Source: Fusobacterium ulcerans ATCC 49185
Lineage (GTDB): Bacteria; Fusobacteriota; Fusobacteriia; Fusobacteriales; Fusobacteriaceae
DNA length: 64,000 bases
Reading direction: 5' to 3'
Assembly: GCF_900683735.1 (NCBI RefSeq)
Contig: NZ_LR215979.1
Coordinates: 372,001-436,000 of the forward strand
The position numbers were made by a program, and so were the translations under genes. Numbering within the stretch: position 1 is the first letter of the stretch; each line of letters begins with the position of its first letter. The notes below the pieces were generated by a model. That model was given only the letters and a program-made list of their open reading frames with translations. It searched no databases and was not told the origin of the DNA. This document shows, one piece after another, positions 17,306-25,055 of this stretch.

Positions 17306-17335
17306 TTGACTTTTCCGATAAGTGTGTACTATAAT
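17306..17335 (+). promoter_or_regulatory. Promoter of the CoA-transferase gene
   Basis: TTGACT (17306-17311), 18-base spacer, TATAAT (17330-17335). The leader before the ATG at 17450 is about 107 bases. Confidence 0.7.
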
Positions 17336-17449
17336 CCTACTAACAAATTAGAATCATATCTGATGTATGAAATGGCATGACTTAGTTCTAAAAAAGAATA
17401 CAAAAATATTCTGATAGGTATTTTTGTAATTATAGAAGGAGTGAGTTAA

Positions 17450-19006
17450 ATGGCTGAGTTTATTAAAGCATCTCAAGCTGCCAGAATAATAAAAGATGAT
17501 TCGTTATTACTGGTATGTGGTTTTGTAGGGATAGGAAGTCCAGAAGAGATATTTATAGAGATGGAAAAATCTTTTTTGGAAGAAGGTACACCAAAAAATC
17601 TTAATCTTATGTTTGCTGCTGGATTTGGTGACGGAAAAACAAAAGGTCTGAATCATTTTGCTCATAAAGGAATGATAAAAAAAGCTATAGGTGGGCACTG
17701 GGGATTAGCTCCAGGTCTGGCACAACTGGTAAATAACAATGATATGCAGGGATATAACCTGCCACAAGGAGTAATTGCTCAAATGTTTAGAGATATGGCA
17801 GCTGGAAAACCAGGGACTATCTCTCATGTTGGATTAGGGACATTTGTGGACCCAGAAATCCAAGGAGGAAAACTTAATAGTATCACAACAAAGGATATTG
17901 TTGAAAAATTAAAATTGAATGGAAGAGAAGTATTATTTTTTCATGGACAAAAGCCAAATTTTGGTATTTTAAAAGGAACTTCATCAGATGAAGATGGAAA
18001 TATTTCATTTGAAGAAGAACCATTGACATTAGAAACATTATCAATAGCAATGGCTGTAAAAAATGCTGGTGGAAAAATAATTGTTCAAGTAAAGAAAAAA
18101 GTAGAAAATGGGGTAATTCAACCTAAAAATGTAAAAATCCCAGGAATACTTGTAGATTATGTAGTAGTGGCAGAAAATCCTGAAAATCACAAACAAACAT
18201 TAGCAGAAGATTTTAATCTTGGATATGTGACTAGGATAATATCTGATAAACCACAAAAAGTAGAGCCTGTACCATTAGATGAGAGAAAAGTAGTATCAAG
18301 AAGATGTGCAATGCTGCTTTCTAGGGAAAAGAAAATAATAAATTATGGAATAGGAATGCCAGAAGTAATAGCTGCTGTACTTAATGAAGAGGGACAAGAA
18401 GAGTATTTTACTCCAACAGTAGAACCAGGAGCTATTGGTGGAACTCCAGCAGGAGGACTTAATTTTGGAGCATCTTTAAATCCAATATGTATAGTAGATC
18501 AGCCTTACCAATTTGATTTCTATGATGGAGGAGGATTGGATATGGCATTTTTAGGTTTGGCACAATGTGATGGAGATGGAAATATAAATGTATCAAAATT
18601 TGGACCTAAAATAGCTGGATGTGGAGGATTTATAAATATTACACAAAATGCTAAAGAGGTAGTTTTCTGTGGAACATTTACAGCAGGTGGATTAAAGTTA
18701 GAAATAGCTGATGGAAATTTAAAAATTCTTCAAGAGGGAAAAATTAAAAAATTTGTAAAAAATGTTGAACAAATTACTTTCAGTGGAAAACTAGCAAAAG
18801 AAAATAAAAAGAAAGTAAAGTATGTAACAGAAAGAGCAGTTTTTGAACTAAAACCAGAAGGATTAACATTGATAGAAATAGCACCTGGTATAGATATAGA
18901 AAAAGATATATTAGGACAGATGGAATTTAAACCATTGATTTCAAATGAATTGAAAACTATGGATGGGAAAATATTTAAAGCGGAAAAAATGGGACTAGTA
19001 TTATAA
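17450..19006 (+). CDS. Family I acyl-CoA:acetate / 3-ketoacid CoA-transferase (fused subunits, YdiF-like)
   Basis: A 518-residue CoA-transferase in which the alpha and beta halves are fused. The N-terminal half has the GFVGIGSPEE glycine-rich loop; the second half has the active-site Glu325 in VEPGAIGG and GGLNFGAS. Family I enzymes move CoA between an acyl-CoA and a short carboxylic acid through a glutamyl-CoA thioester. ATG follows AAGGAG. With a GntP permease and LysR gene on one side and MaoC-Bcd-EtfBA on the other, it probably activates an imported hydroxy- or keto-acid, with butyryl-CoA or acetyl-CoA as donor. The exact acids are inferred. Confidence 0.9.
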   Translation: MAEFIKASQAARIIKDDSLLLVCGFVGIGSPEEIFIEMEKSFLEEGTPKNLNLMFAAGFGDGKTKGLNHFAHKGMIKKAIGGHWGLAPGLAQLVNNNDMQGYNLPQGVIAQMFRDMAAGKPGTISHVGLGTFVDPEIQGGKLNSITTKDIVEKLKLNGREVLFFHGQKPNFGILKGTSSDEDGNISFEEEPLTLETLSIAMAVKNAGGKIIVQVKKKVENGVIQPKNVKIPGILVDYVVVAENPENHKQTLAEDFNLGYVTRIISDKPQKVEPVPLDERKVVSRRCAMLLSREKKIINYGIGMPEVIAAVLNEEGQEEYFTPTVEPGAIGGTPAGGLNFGASLNPICIVDQPYQFDFYDGGGLDMAFLGLAQCDGDGNINVSKFGPKIAGCGGFINITQNAKEVVFCGTFTAGGLKLEIADGNLKILQEGKIKKFVKNVEQITFSGKLAKENKKKVKYVTERAVFELKPEGLTLIEIAPGIDIEKDILGQMEFKPLISNELKTMDGKIFKAEKMGLVL

Positions 19007-19202
19007 TTTTAAATACTATTTTATCTTATAATTTTAATAAGTGAGAGACCATTGTTCATTTAAATTTCTATCTGACGATTATATTCTTTAAATATATTTT
19101 TTTAAAGTGGAGAATAAGAAAGAGTGTTTTTTATGATTTGATTATTTTTTAATAATTATAACGCAAAAAATGAACAAAAAAACATAAAGTGCTCCCTAGC
19201 TC

Positions 19203-19231
19203 TTGACTTTGAGTTGAAATATTGGTATAAC
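19203..19231 (+). promoter_or_regulatory. Candidate promoter, MaoC operon, distal
   Basis: TTGACT (19203-19208), 17-base spacer, TATAAC (19226-19231). Confidence 0.5.
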
Positions 19232-19261
19232 TTATAATAGAGTACAATTGACAGGTTGTGT

Positions 19262-19280
19262 GTATGTAAAAAAAGCATTA
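19262..19280. promoter_or_regulatory. Degenerate LysR-type operator C
   Basis: GTATGT-AAAAAAA-GCATTA: five of six left-arm bases and the A7 spacer match operator A, but the right arm keeps only CAT. It may bind the same regulator weakly or be coincidental. Confidence 0.3.
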
Positions 19281-19358
19281 GATACATATAAAACAAGATA
19301 GTACATTTTCCGAACAAAACTGAACTAAAAATATTTGGTTAATTTTTTTTTGAAAAAG

Positions 19359-19367
19359 TGCTATAAT
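19359..19367 (+). promoter_or_regulatory. Extended -10 promoter, MaoC operon, proximal
   Basis: TGCTATAAT, about 88 bases before the MaoC start codon, without a clear -35 box. Confidence 0.5.
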
Positions 19368-19454
19368 AAAATATATTTATATCTATATAATATATTTATA
19401 TCTACTGTTTTTTTATTAATCAAAGAAATTTATGAATGATGGATTGGAGGGGAT

Positions 19455-19859
19455 ATGAATTTCGGAGATTTGAAAATAGGTATGAAGGCTCAAGTAACAA
19501 AAACAATTACAGAGGCTGATGTTATTCTTTATGCAGGTATTACGTTGGATATAAATCCAGCTCACTTAAATGAAGAACACGCAAAAAAAACTATTTTCAA
19601 ACACAGGATAGCACATGGAATGCTAACTGCAGGTCTAGTATCTGCCGTATTAGGAACAAAACTCCCAGGTGAGGGGAGTATCTACATGGGGCAAGAACTA
19701 ATGTTCACAGCACCAGTTTATTTTGGAGACACTATCACAGCGACTGCTGAGATTATAGAGTTGATTCCAGAAAAAAACAGAGTAATATTATCAACAGTAT
19801 GTACAAATCAAGATGGTAAAGAAGTATTAAAAGGTCAAGCAAAAATAATGAAAAAATAG
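19455..19859 (+). CDS. MaoC-family (R)-specific enoyl-CoA hydratase (PhaJ-like)
   Basis: A 134-residue single hot-dog-fold protein. The MaoC/PhaJ catalytic signature is visible: Asp32 and His37 in LDINPAHLNEEHA, followed by IAHGMLTAGL. Family members hydrate crotonyl-CoA reversibly to (R)-3-hydroxybutyryl-CoA. ATG follows GGAGGGG. It is the first gene of an operon with acyl-CoA dehydrogenase and EtfBA, where a crotonase would be usual. Its R-stereospecificity would suit (R)-3-hydroxybutyrate catabolism. Other MaoC proteins act on different acyl chains, so the substrate is inferred. Confidence 0.85.
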   Translation: MNFGDLKIGMKAQVTKTITEADVILYAGITLDINPAHLNEEHAKKTIFKHRIAHGMLTAGLVSAVLGTKLPGEGSIYMGQELMFTAPVYFGDTITATAEIIELIPEKNRVILSTVCTNQDGKEVLKGQAKIMKK

Positions 19860-19893
19860 TTAGATAACAAAGACTAGTAGGAGGATTAAGATA

Positions 19894-21039
19894 ATGGAAT
19901 TTAATATACCTAAGACACATGAACTTTTCAGACAAATGATAAGAGAATTTGCTGAAAAAGAGGTAAAACCTTTAGCTGCTGAAGTAGATGAAGAAGAAAG
20001 ATTCCCAGTTGAAACAGTTAAAAAAATGGCTGAAATCGGGTTAATGGGAATCCCTATTCCAAAACAATATGGTGGAGCAGGTGGAGATAATGTAATGTAT
20101 GCAATGGCAGTAGAAGAACTTTCAAGAGTTTGTGGAACTACTGGAGTTATTGTATCTGCACATACTTCACTAGGAACTTGGCCAATATTACACTTTGGTA
20201 CTGAAGAGCAAAAACAAAAATATATTCCTAAACTAGCAAGCGGAGAATGGTTAGGAGCTTTTGGATTAACTGAGCCAAATGCTGGAACAGATGCTGCTGG
20301 ACAACAAACTACTGCAGTTTTAGATGAAACTACAAATGAATGGGTTATCAATGGTTCTAAAATATTCATAACAAATGCAGGATATGCAGATGTTTATGTT
20401 ATATTTGGAATGACTGACAGATCAAAAGGATTAAAAGGAATTTCAGCTTTCATATTAGAAACAGGAACTCCAGGATTCTCTATAGGTAAAAAAGAAAAGA
20501 AACTTGGAATCAAAGGATCATCAACTTGTGAATTGATATTTGAAAATGTAAGAATCCCTAAATCAAACCTACTAGGAGAAGTTGGAAAAGGATTCAAAAT
20601 TGCTATGATGACTCTTGATGGAGGAAGAATAGGAATTGCTTCTCAAGCATTAGGAATTGCTCAAGGTGCTTTAGATGAAACTGTTGGATATGTAAAAGAG
20701 AGAAAACAATTCGGAAGAGCTATTGCTAAATTCCAAAACACTCAATTCCAATTAGCTGACTTAGAAGTTAAAATAGAAGCTTCAAGACTTTTAGTTTACA
20801 AAGCAGCATGGAGAGAAAGCAACAACCTACCATACACAGTAGATGCAGCAAGAGCTAAACTATTTGCAGCTGAAACTGCTATGGAAGTTACTACTAAAGC
20901 AGTTCAACTACATGGAGGATATGGATACACTAGAGAATATCCAGTAGAAAGAATGATGAGAGATGCTAAAATCACTGAGATATATGAAGGAACTTCAGAA
21001 GTTCAAAGAATGGTAATAGCAGGAAATCTTTTAAAATAA
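19894..21039 (+). CDS. bcd: Short-chain acyl-CoA dehydrogenase (butyryl-CoA dehydrogenase)
   Basis: A 381-residue flavin acyl-CoA dehydrogenase. The catalytic base is Glu365 in IYEGTSEVQR, and the family segments GAFGLTEPNAGTDA and QLHGGYGYTREYPVER are present. The gene order Bcd-EtfB-EtfA is that of the electron-bifurcating butyryl-CoA dehydrogenase complex, which reduces crotonyl-CoA with NADH and passes electrons to ferredoxin. It is cytoplasmic. AGGAGG precedes the start by nine bases. Codon use is strongly biased, as for a highly expressed gene. Confidence 0.93.
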   Translation: MEFNIPKTHELFRQMIREFAEKEVKPLAAEVDEEERFPVETVKKMAEIGLMGIPIPKQYGGAGGDNVMYAMAVEELSRVCGTTGVIVSAHTSLGTWPILHFGTEEQKQKYIPKLASGEWLGAFGLTEPNAGTDAAGQQTTAVLDETTNEWVINGSKIFITNAGYADVYVIFGMTDRSKGLKGISAFILETGTPGFSIGKKEKKLGIKGSSTCELIFENVRIPKSNLLGEVGKGFKIAMMTLDGGRIGIASQALGIAQGALDETVGYVKERKQFGRAIAKFQNTQFQLADLEVKIEASRLLVYKAAWRESNNLPYTVDAARAKLFAAETAMEVTTKAVQLHGGYGYTREYPVERMMRDAKITEIYEGTSEVQRMVIAGNLLK

Positions 21040-21088
21040 TTAACCAATAGAGAAAAAAGTATATGAATTAATATATGGAGGATGGAAG

Positions 21089-21874
21089 ATGAAAATAGTA
21101 GTTTGTATAAAACAAGTTCCAGACACAACTGAGATCAAATTAGATCCAGTAAAAGGGACACTAATCAGAGATGGAGTTCCTAGTATCATGAACCCAGATG
21201 ATAAAGGTGGATTGGAAGAAGCTTTAAAACTTAAAGATAAATATGGAGCTCATGTAACAGTTATCACAATGGGACCTCCTCAAGCAGAAGCTATCCTAAG
21301 AGAAGCATATGCAATGGGTGTAGATAGAGCTATCCTTTTAACAGATAGAAAATTTGGAGGAGCAGATACTCTAGCTACTTCTAATACTATTGCAGCTGCT
21401 TTAAGAAATATAGAAGCTGACCTAATAATCGCAGGAAGACAAGCTATTGATGGAGATACTGCACAAGTAGGACCACAAATAGCTGAACACCTAGGATTAC
21501 CTCAAGTATCTTATGTAAAAGATATGCAATATAATACAGAAGACAATTCATTAACAATTAAAAGAGTTGTGGAAGATGGATATTACTTAGTAAATGTTCA
21601 ATTACCTGCTCTAGTTACTGTATTATCAGAAGCTAACCAACCTAGATATATGAGAGTTGGAGGAATTGTTGAAGCTTTTGATAAACCAGTTGAAACTTGG
21701 ACTTTTGATAATATAACAATAGATCCAGCAATCATTGGATTAAATGGATCACCTACTAAAGTTAAAAAATCATTTACTAAAGGAGCTAAACAAGCTGGTA
21801 AAGTATTTGAATTAGAAGCAAAAGAAGCAGTAAACTTAATTGTTGAAAAATTAAAAGAAAAATTTGTTATTTAA
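21089..21874 (+). CDS. etfB: Electron transfer flavoprotein, beta subunit
   Basis: A 261-residue EtfB: begins MKIVVCIKQVPDT, has NPDDKGGLEEALKLKD and the beta-subunit signature VEDGYYLVNVQLPALVTV. It follows bcd by 49 bases and precedes etfA by 31 bases. In bifurcating Bcd-Etf complexes EtfAB carries two FAD molecules and splits electrons from NADH between crotonyl-CoA and ferredoxin; the gene order supports that role here. Confidence 0.95.
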   Translation: MKIVVCIKQVPDTTEIKLDPVKGTLIRDGVPSIMNPDDKGGLEEALKLKDKYGAHVTVITMGPPQAEAILREAYAMGVDRAILLTDRKFGGADTLATSNTIAAALRNIEADLIIAGRQAIDGDTAQVGPQIAEHLGLPQVSYVKDMQYNTEDNSLTIKRVVEDGYYLVNVQLPALVTVLSEANQPRYMRVGGIVEAFDKPVETWTFDNITIDPAIIGLNGSPTKVKKSFTKGAKQAGKVFELEAKEAVNLIVEKLKEKFVI

Positions 21875-21905
21875 CAAATGAACCTTAGGAAAAGGAGATA
21901 GGATA

Positions 21906-22916
21906 ATGAATTTAAGTGATTATAAAGGAATATTAGTATTTGCAGAACAAAGAGATGGGGTAATTCAAACTGTTGGTTTAGAATTAATTGGAAAAGCTAA
22001 AGAATTAGCTGGAGTATTAAATGTACCAGTAACAGCTGCTTTAATAGGGTATAATGTTGCAGGATTAGCAAAAACTCTAGTTGAATATGGAGCTGACAAA
22101 GTTGTTGTAGTTGATCAAGCTAGATTAGAAGTTTATGATACTGAAGCTTATACTCAAGTATTTAAAGCTATAATTGATGCTAAAAAACCTGAAATCGTTC
22201 TATTTGGAGCTACTACTTTAGGAAGAGATTTAGCACCTAGAGTATCTTCAAGAATGGCTACAGGACTTACAGCTGACTGTACAAAACTTGAAATTTCTGA
22301 AGAAACTAAAGGATTGGAAATGACAAGACCTGCATTTGGAGGAAACTTAATGGCAACTATTGTTTGTCCTGATCATAGACCTCAAATGTCTACAGTTAGA
22401 CCAGGAGTAATGCAAAAAGCTCCAAGAGTAGAAGGAAGAGAAGGAGAAATAGAGAACTTCTCTGTATCTTTAGATACTTCTAAAATGAAAGTTAAAGTTG
22501 TTCAAATAGTTAAAGAAACTGCTAATAAAGTAGATATTTCTGAAGCTAAAATACTTGTATCTGGAGGAAGAGGAATCGGTTCAGCTGAGAACTTTGCTGC
22601 ATTAGAATCTGTAGCTAAAGAAATTGGTGCAACTGTATCTGCTTCAAGAGCAGCTGTTGATGCTGGATATATCGAGCATGACAGACAAGTTGGACAAACT
22701 GGTAAAACAGTTAGACCTGACATTTACTTCGCATGTGGAATTTCTGGAGCAATCCAACACGTTGCAGGAATGGAAGAGTCTGAATATATAGTAGCTATAA
22801 ACAAAGATAAAGATGCACCTATATTCAATGTTGCAGACTTAGGAATTGTTGGAGATGCTAACAAAATAGCTCCATTACTGGCTGAAGAGTTGAAAAAAGC
22901 TAAAGATGCTAAGTAA
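21906..22916 (+). CDS. etfA: Electron transfer flavoprotein, alpha subunit
   Basis: A 336-residue EtfA. The C-terminal FAD-binding domain is recognisable from VSGGRGIGSAENFAALE, ASRAAVDAGYIEHDRQVGQTGKTVRPDIYFACGISGAIQH and INKDKDAPIF. It is the last gene of the MaoC-bcd-etfBA operon; a strong terminator starts 35 bases after the stop codon. It forms the heterodimer with EtfB that feeds Bcd. Confidence 0.95.
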   Translation: MNLSDYKGILVFAEQRDGVIQTVGLELIGKAKELAGVLNVPVTAALIGYNVAGLAKTLVEYGADKVVVVDQARLEVYDTEAYTQVFKAIIDAKKPEIVLFGATTLGRDLAPRVSSRMATGLTADCTKLEISEETKGLEMTRPAFGGNLMATIVCPDHRPQMSTVRPGVMQKAPRVEGREGEIENFSVSLDTSKMKVKVVQIVKETANKVDISEAKILVSGGRGIGSAENFAALESVAKEIGATVSASRAAVDAGYIEHDRQVGQTGKTVRPDIYFACGISGAIQHVAGMEESEYIVAINKDKDAPIFNVADLGIVGDANKIAPLLAEELKKAKDAK

Positions 22917-22951
22917 TAACAGATAAAAAAATAAAATTTGAGAGTATTTAT

Positions 22952-22992
22952 AGGGGACTGGTCAATAAAAGAGTTGACCAGCCCCTTTATTT
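22952..22992 (+). terminator. Terminator of the bcd-etfBA operon
   Basis: An arm beginning AGGGGACTGG (22952-22965) pairs with the arm from TTGACCAG to CCCCT (22974-22985), with one bulged base, followed by TTATTTAT. The second arm contains the -35 box of the next promoter. Confidence 0.88.
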
Positions 22993-23002
22993 ATAATATA
23001 AT
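22974..23002 (+). promoter_or_regulatory. Probable glmS promoter inside the preceding terminator
   Basis: TTGACC (22974-22979), 17-base spacer, TATAAT (22997-23002). The -35 box is part of the descending stem of the etfA terminator. The start point would be near 23009, about 22 bases before the ribozyme cleavage site. Confidence 0.6.
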
Positions 23003-23029
23003 AATCTGACAAGGGGACTAATGTAAGAC

Positions 23030-23180
23030 AAGCGCCAGAACTTTTTATAAAAGTTGACGAGGACTGAGATAATCGAAATTTCGGCGGGTTTCTCAGAGGT
23101 GGTTACAACCGTTACTAACAAAGCTATAGGGCAACTTATGGAACAAAGAGGTAACTGTAACAAGTCTCCTATGGACATTT
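23030..23180 (+). ncRNA. glmS ribozyme-riboswitch
   Basis: The conserved glmS ribozyme core is clear: AGCGCCAGAACT at 23031, AGTTGACGAGGACTGAGA from 23051, TCGAAATTTCGGCGGGTTT around 23074, and the GGTTACAACCGTTACTAACAAA and GGAACAAAG segments after it. Self-cleavage activated by glucosamine-6-phosphate is expected between A23031 and G23032. It lies in the leader of glmS, where it lowers expression when the product is abundant. Confidence 0.96.
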
Positions 23181-23202
23181 TAAATTAAATAGGAGGTTGC
23201 AT

Positions 23203-25029
23203 ATGTGTGGAATTATCGGATATGTAGGAAATGATGAAAAGGCAGTAGAAGTAATACTTGATGGATTGAGCAAACTTGAATACAGAGGGTACGACTCTGC
23301 TGGGCTTGCAATCATTGAAAAAGGACATCTTTTTGTAGAGAAGAAAAGTGGAAAGCTGGATAATCTCAAGGAATCACTTAAAGGTGCAGGACATTATTCA
23401 AATGTGGGAATAGGACATACTAGATGGGCTACTCATGGAGTACCAACAGATGTCAATTCGCACCCTCACTGCAGTTGTGATAAAAAAGTAGCAGTAGTTC
23501 ATAACGGAATAATAGAAAATTATGCTGTATTAAAAGATGAACTTATAGAGAAAGGATACGTTTTTTCTTCTGATACTGACAGTGAAGTAGCAGCACAACT
23601 TTTTTCTTATCTTTATACAGGAGATTTGTTAGAAACAATAATGAAAGTAAGGGATAAAATAAGAGGAAGTTATGCTTTAGGTATAATACATGAAGAGCAG
23701 CCTGATAAAATCATTTGTACTAGAAAAGAGAGTCCTTTAATTATAGGTTTAGGAAAGGATAAAAATTTTATTGCATCAGATGTTCCAGCTATTTTAAAAT
23801 ATACAAGAGATGTTATTTTCTTAGAAAATGATGAAATAGCTGTTATAGAAGAAGGTAAGGTAACTGTTTTTGATAAAGCTGGAAAACCTATAACAAAAGA
23901 AGTTACTAAGATAGAATGGGATATGGAACAAGCAAGTAAAAATGGATATCCCCATTTTATGCTGAAAGAAATTGAGGAACAGCCTGCTGTTGTAGAAAGA
24001 ACTCTGGAAGTCTATATAAAACCAGATGGAAAAGTAGACTTTGGAAAAGCATTTGAAAAAATTGATTTTGAAAAAATTAAAGAAATTGATATAATTGCAT
24101 GTGGAACAGCTTATCATGCTGGATTGCAGGCAGCATATTTCTTTAAAAAAATGGCAAAAATAAAAACAAACGTGGATATTGCATCTGAATTTAGATATAG
24201 TGATCCTTTTTTAAATGAAGAGAATCTTGTTATATTTATAAGTCAGTCTGGAGAAACTCTTGATACTCTTATGGCATTGAAATTGGCTAGGAGCAAGGGA
24301 GCAAAAACTCTGGCAATAACAAATGTAGTTGGATCAACTATTTCAAGAGAAGCAGATATAGTATTGTATACTGTTGCTGGACCTGAAATATCAGTAGCTT
24401 CAACAAAAGCCTATACAACACAAGTAGTGACATTTTATCTTCTTGCACTTTATGTAGCATTTAAATGTAAAAGAGTAACTTTAGAAGAATATGACAGTTA
24501 CTTGGATAAAATTTATAGTTTAAGTGAAAAAATAGGAAAAATGTTCTTTAATAAAGAAAAGATAGAAAAAATAGCTCAAGAGATAAAAGATAAGAAAAAT
24601 GGCTTCTATATTGGAAGAGGAATAGATGAAAAAATAACAAGAGAGGGATCTCTAAAAATGAAAGAGATAACTTATATTCATACTGAAGCTTTTCCAGCTG
24701 GAGAATTAAAGCATGGGCCAATAGCACTTATTGAAGAAGGAACTATGATTGTAGTGGTTTCAACTCAAAGAGATATGGTGGAAAAAGTAGCATCTAATAT
24801 CAAAGAGCTGAAAGCAAGAGGAGCCTTTGTTATTTCTGTTACAAAGGCAGATTATAAAGAAATTTTAGATGTATCTGACAGAGTGATACTTATAGATGAC
24901 ATAGATAATATGGTAGCTCCATTATTATCTATGATCCCATTGCAACTGTTGTCATATTACACAGCAGTAGCAAAAGGTTTGGATGTTGATAAACCAAGAA
25001 ATCTTGCAAAATCTGTTACTGTTGAATAA
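23203..25029 (+). CDS. glmS: Glutamine--fructose-6-phosphate aminotransferase (isomerizing)
   Basis: A 608-residue GlmS. After removal of Met1, Cys2 (MCGIIGYVG) is the nucleophile of the N-terminal glutaminase domain; two SIS domains follow (SQSGETLDT; STKAYTTQV) and the protein ends KSVTVE as usual. It makes glucosamine-6-phosphate for peptidoglycan and lipopolysaccharide. I chose ATG at 23203 because Cys must be residue 2 and AGGAGG lies upstream at the right distance; an in-frame TTG two codons earlier is not used. It is regulated by the ribozyme in its leader. Confidence 0.98.
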   Translation: MCGIIGYVGNDEKAVEVILDGLSKLEYRGYDSAGLAIIEKGHLFVEKKSGKLDNLKESLKGAGHYSNVGIGHTRWATHGVPTDVNSHPHCSCDKKVAVVHNGIIENYAVLKDELIEKGYVFSSDTDSEVAAQLFSYLYTGDLLETIMKVRDKIRGSYALGIIHEEQPDKIICTRKESPLIIGLGKDKNFIASDVPAILKYTRDVIFLENDEIAVIEEGKVTVFDKAGKPITKEVTKIEWDMEQASKNGYPHFMLKEIEEQPAVVERTLEVYIKPDGKVDFGKAFEKIDFEKIKEIDIIACGTAYHAGLQAAYFFKKMAKIKTNVDIASEFRYSDPFLNEENLVIFISQSGETLDTLMALKLARSKGAKTLAITNVVGSTISREADIVLYTVAGPEISVASTKAYTTQVVTFYLLALYVAFKCKRVTLEEYDSYLDKIYSLSEKIGKMFFNKEKIEKIAQEIKDKKNGFYIGRGIDEKITREGSLKMKEITYIHTEAFPAGELKHGPIALIEEGTMIVVVSTQRDMVEKVASNIKELKARGAFVISVTKADYKEILDVSDRVILIDDIDNMVAPLLSMIPLQLLSYYTAVAKGLDVDKPRNLAKSVTVE

Positions 25030-25055
25030 AAAAATATTAAACAGAGGTGAATTTT

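Larger units (their letters stand above)
17042..17449. promoter_or_regulatory. Divergent region between lysR-type gene and CoA-transferase gene
   Basis: There is no gene in these 408 bases. A second copy of the LysR-type palindrome lies at 17153-17171. A sigma-70 promoter facing right lies at 17306-17335. A half-matching copy (GTATGA at 17365, with a poor second arm) lies just downstream of the predicted start point. Confidence 0.6.
19007..19454. promoter_or_regulatory. Upstream region of the MaoC-Bcd-EtfBA operon
   Basis: No gene is visible in these 448 bases. TTGTTCATTT (19052-19061) and its complement AAATGAACAA (19168-19177) form a distant inverted repeat. One promoter candidate is TTGACT-N17-TATAAC (19203-19231); another is an extended -10 (TGCTATAAT, 19359-19367). 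A degenerate copy of the LysR-type palindrome lies between them at 19262-19280. ATATATTTATATCTA is repeated in tandem near 19371-19404. Confidence 0.5.

Noticed and set aside
17374-17387. TGGCATGACTTAG as a second sigma-54 promoter
   Set aside because: The GC dinucleotide is missing at the required ten-base distance, and a good sigma-70 promoter lies just upstream.
19248-19276. TTGACA at 19248 as a promoter for the MaoC operon
   Set aside because: No acceptable -10 hexamer lies 16-18 bases downstream; the two neighbouring candidates fit better.
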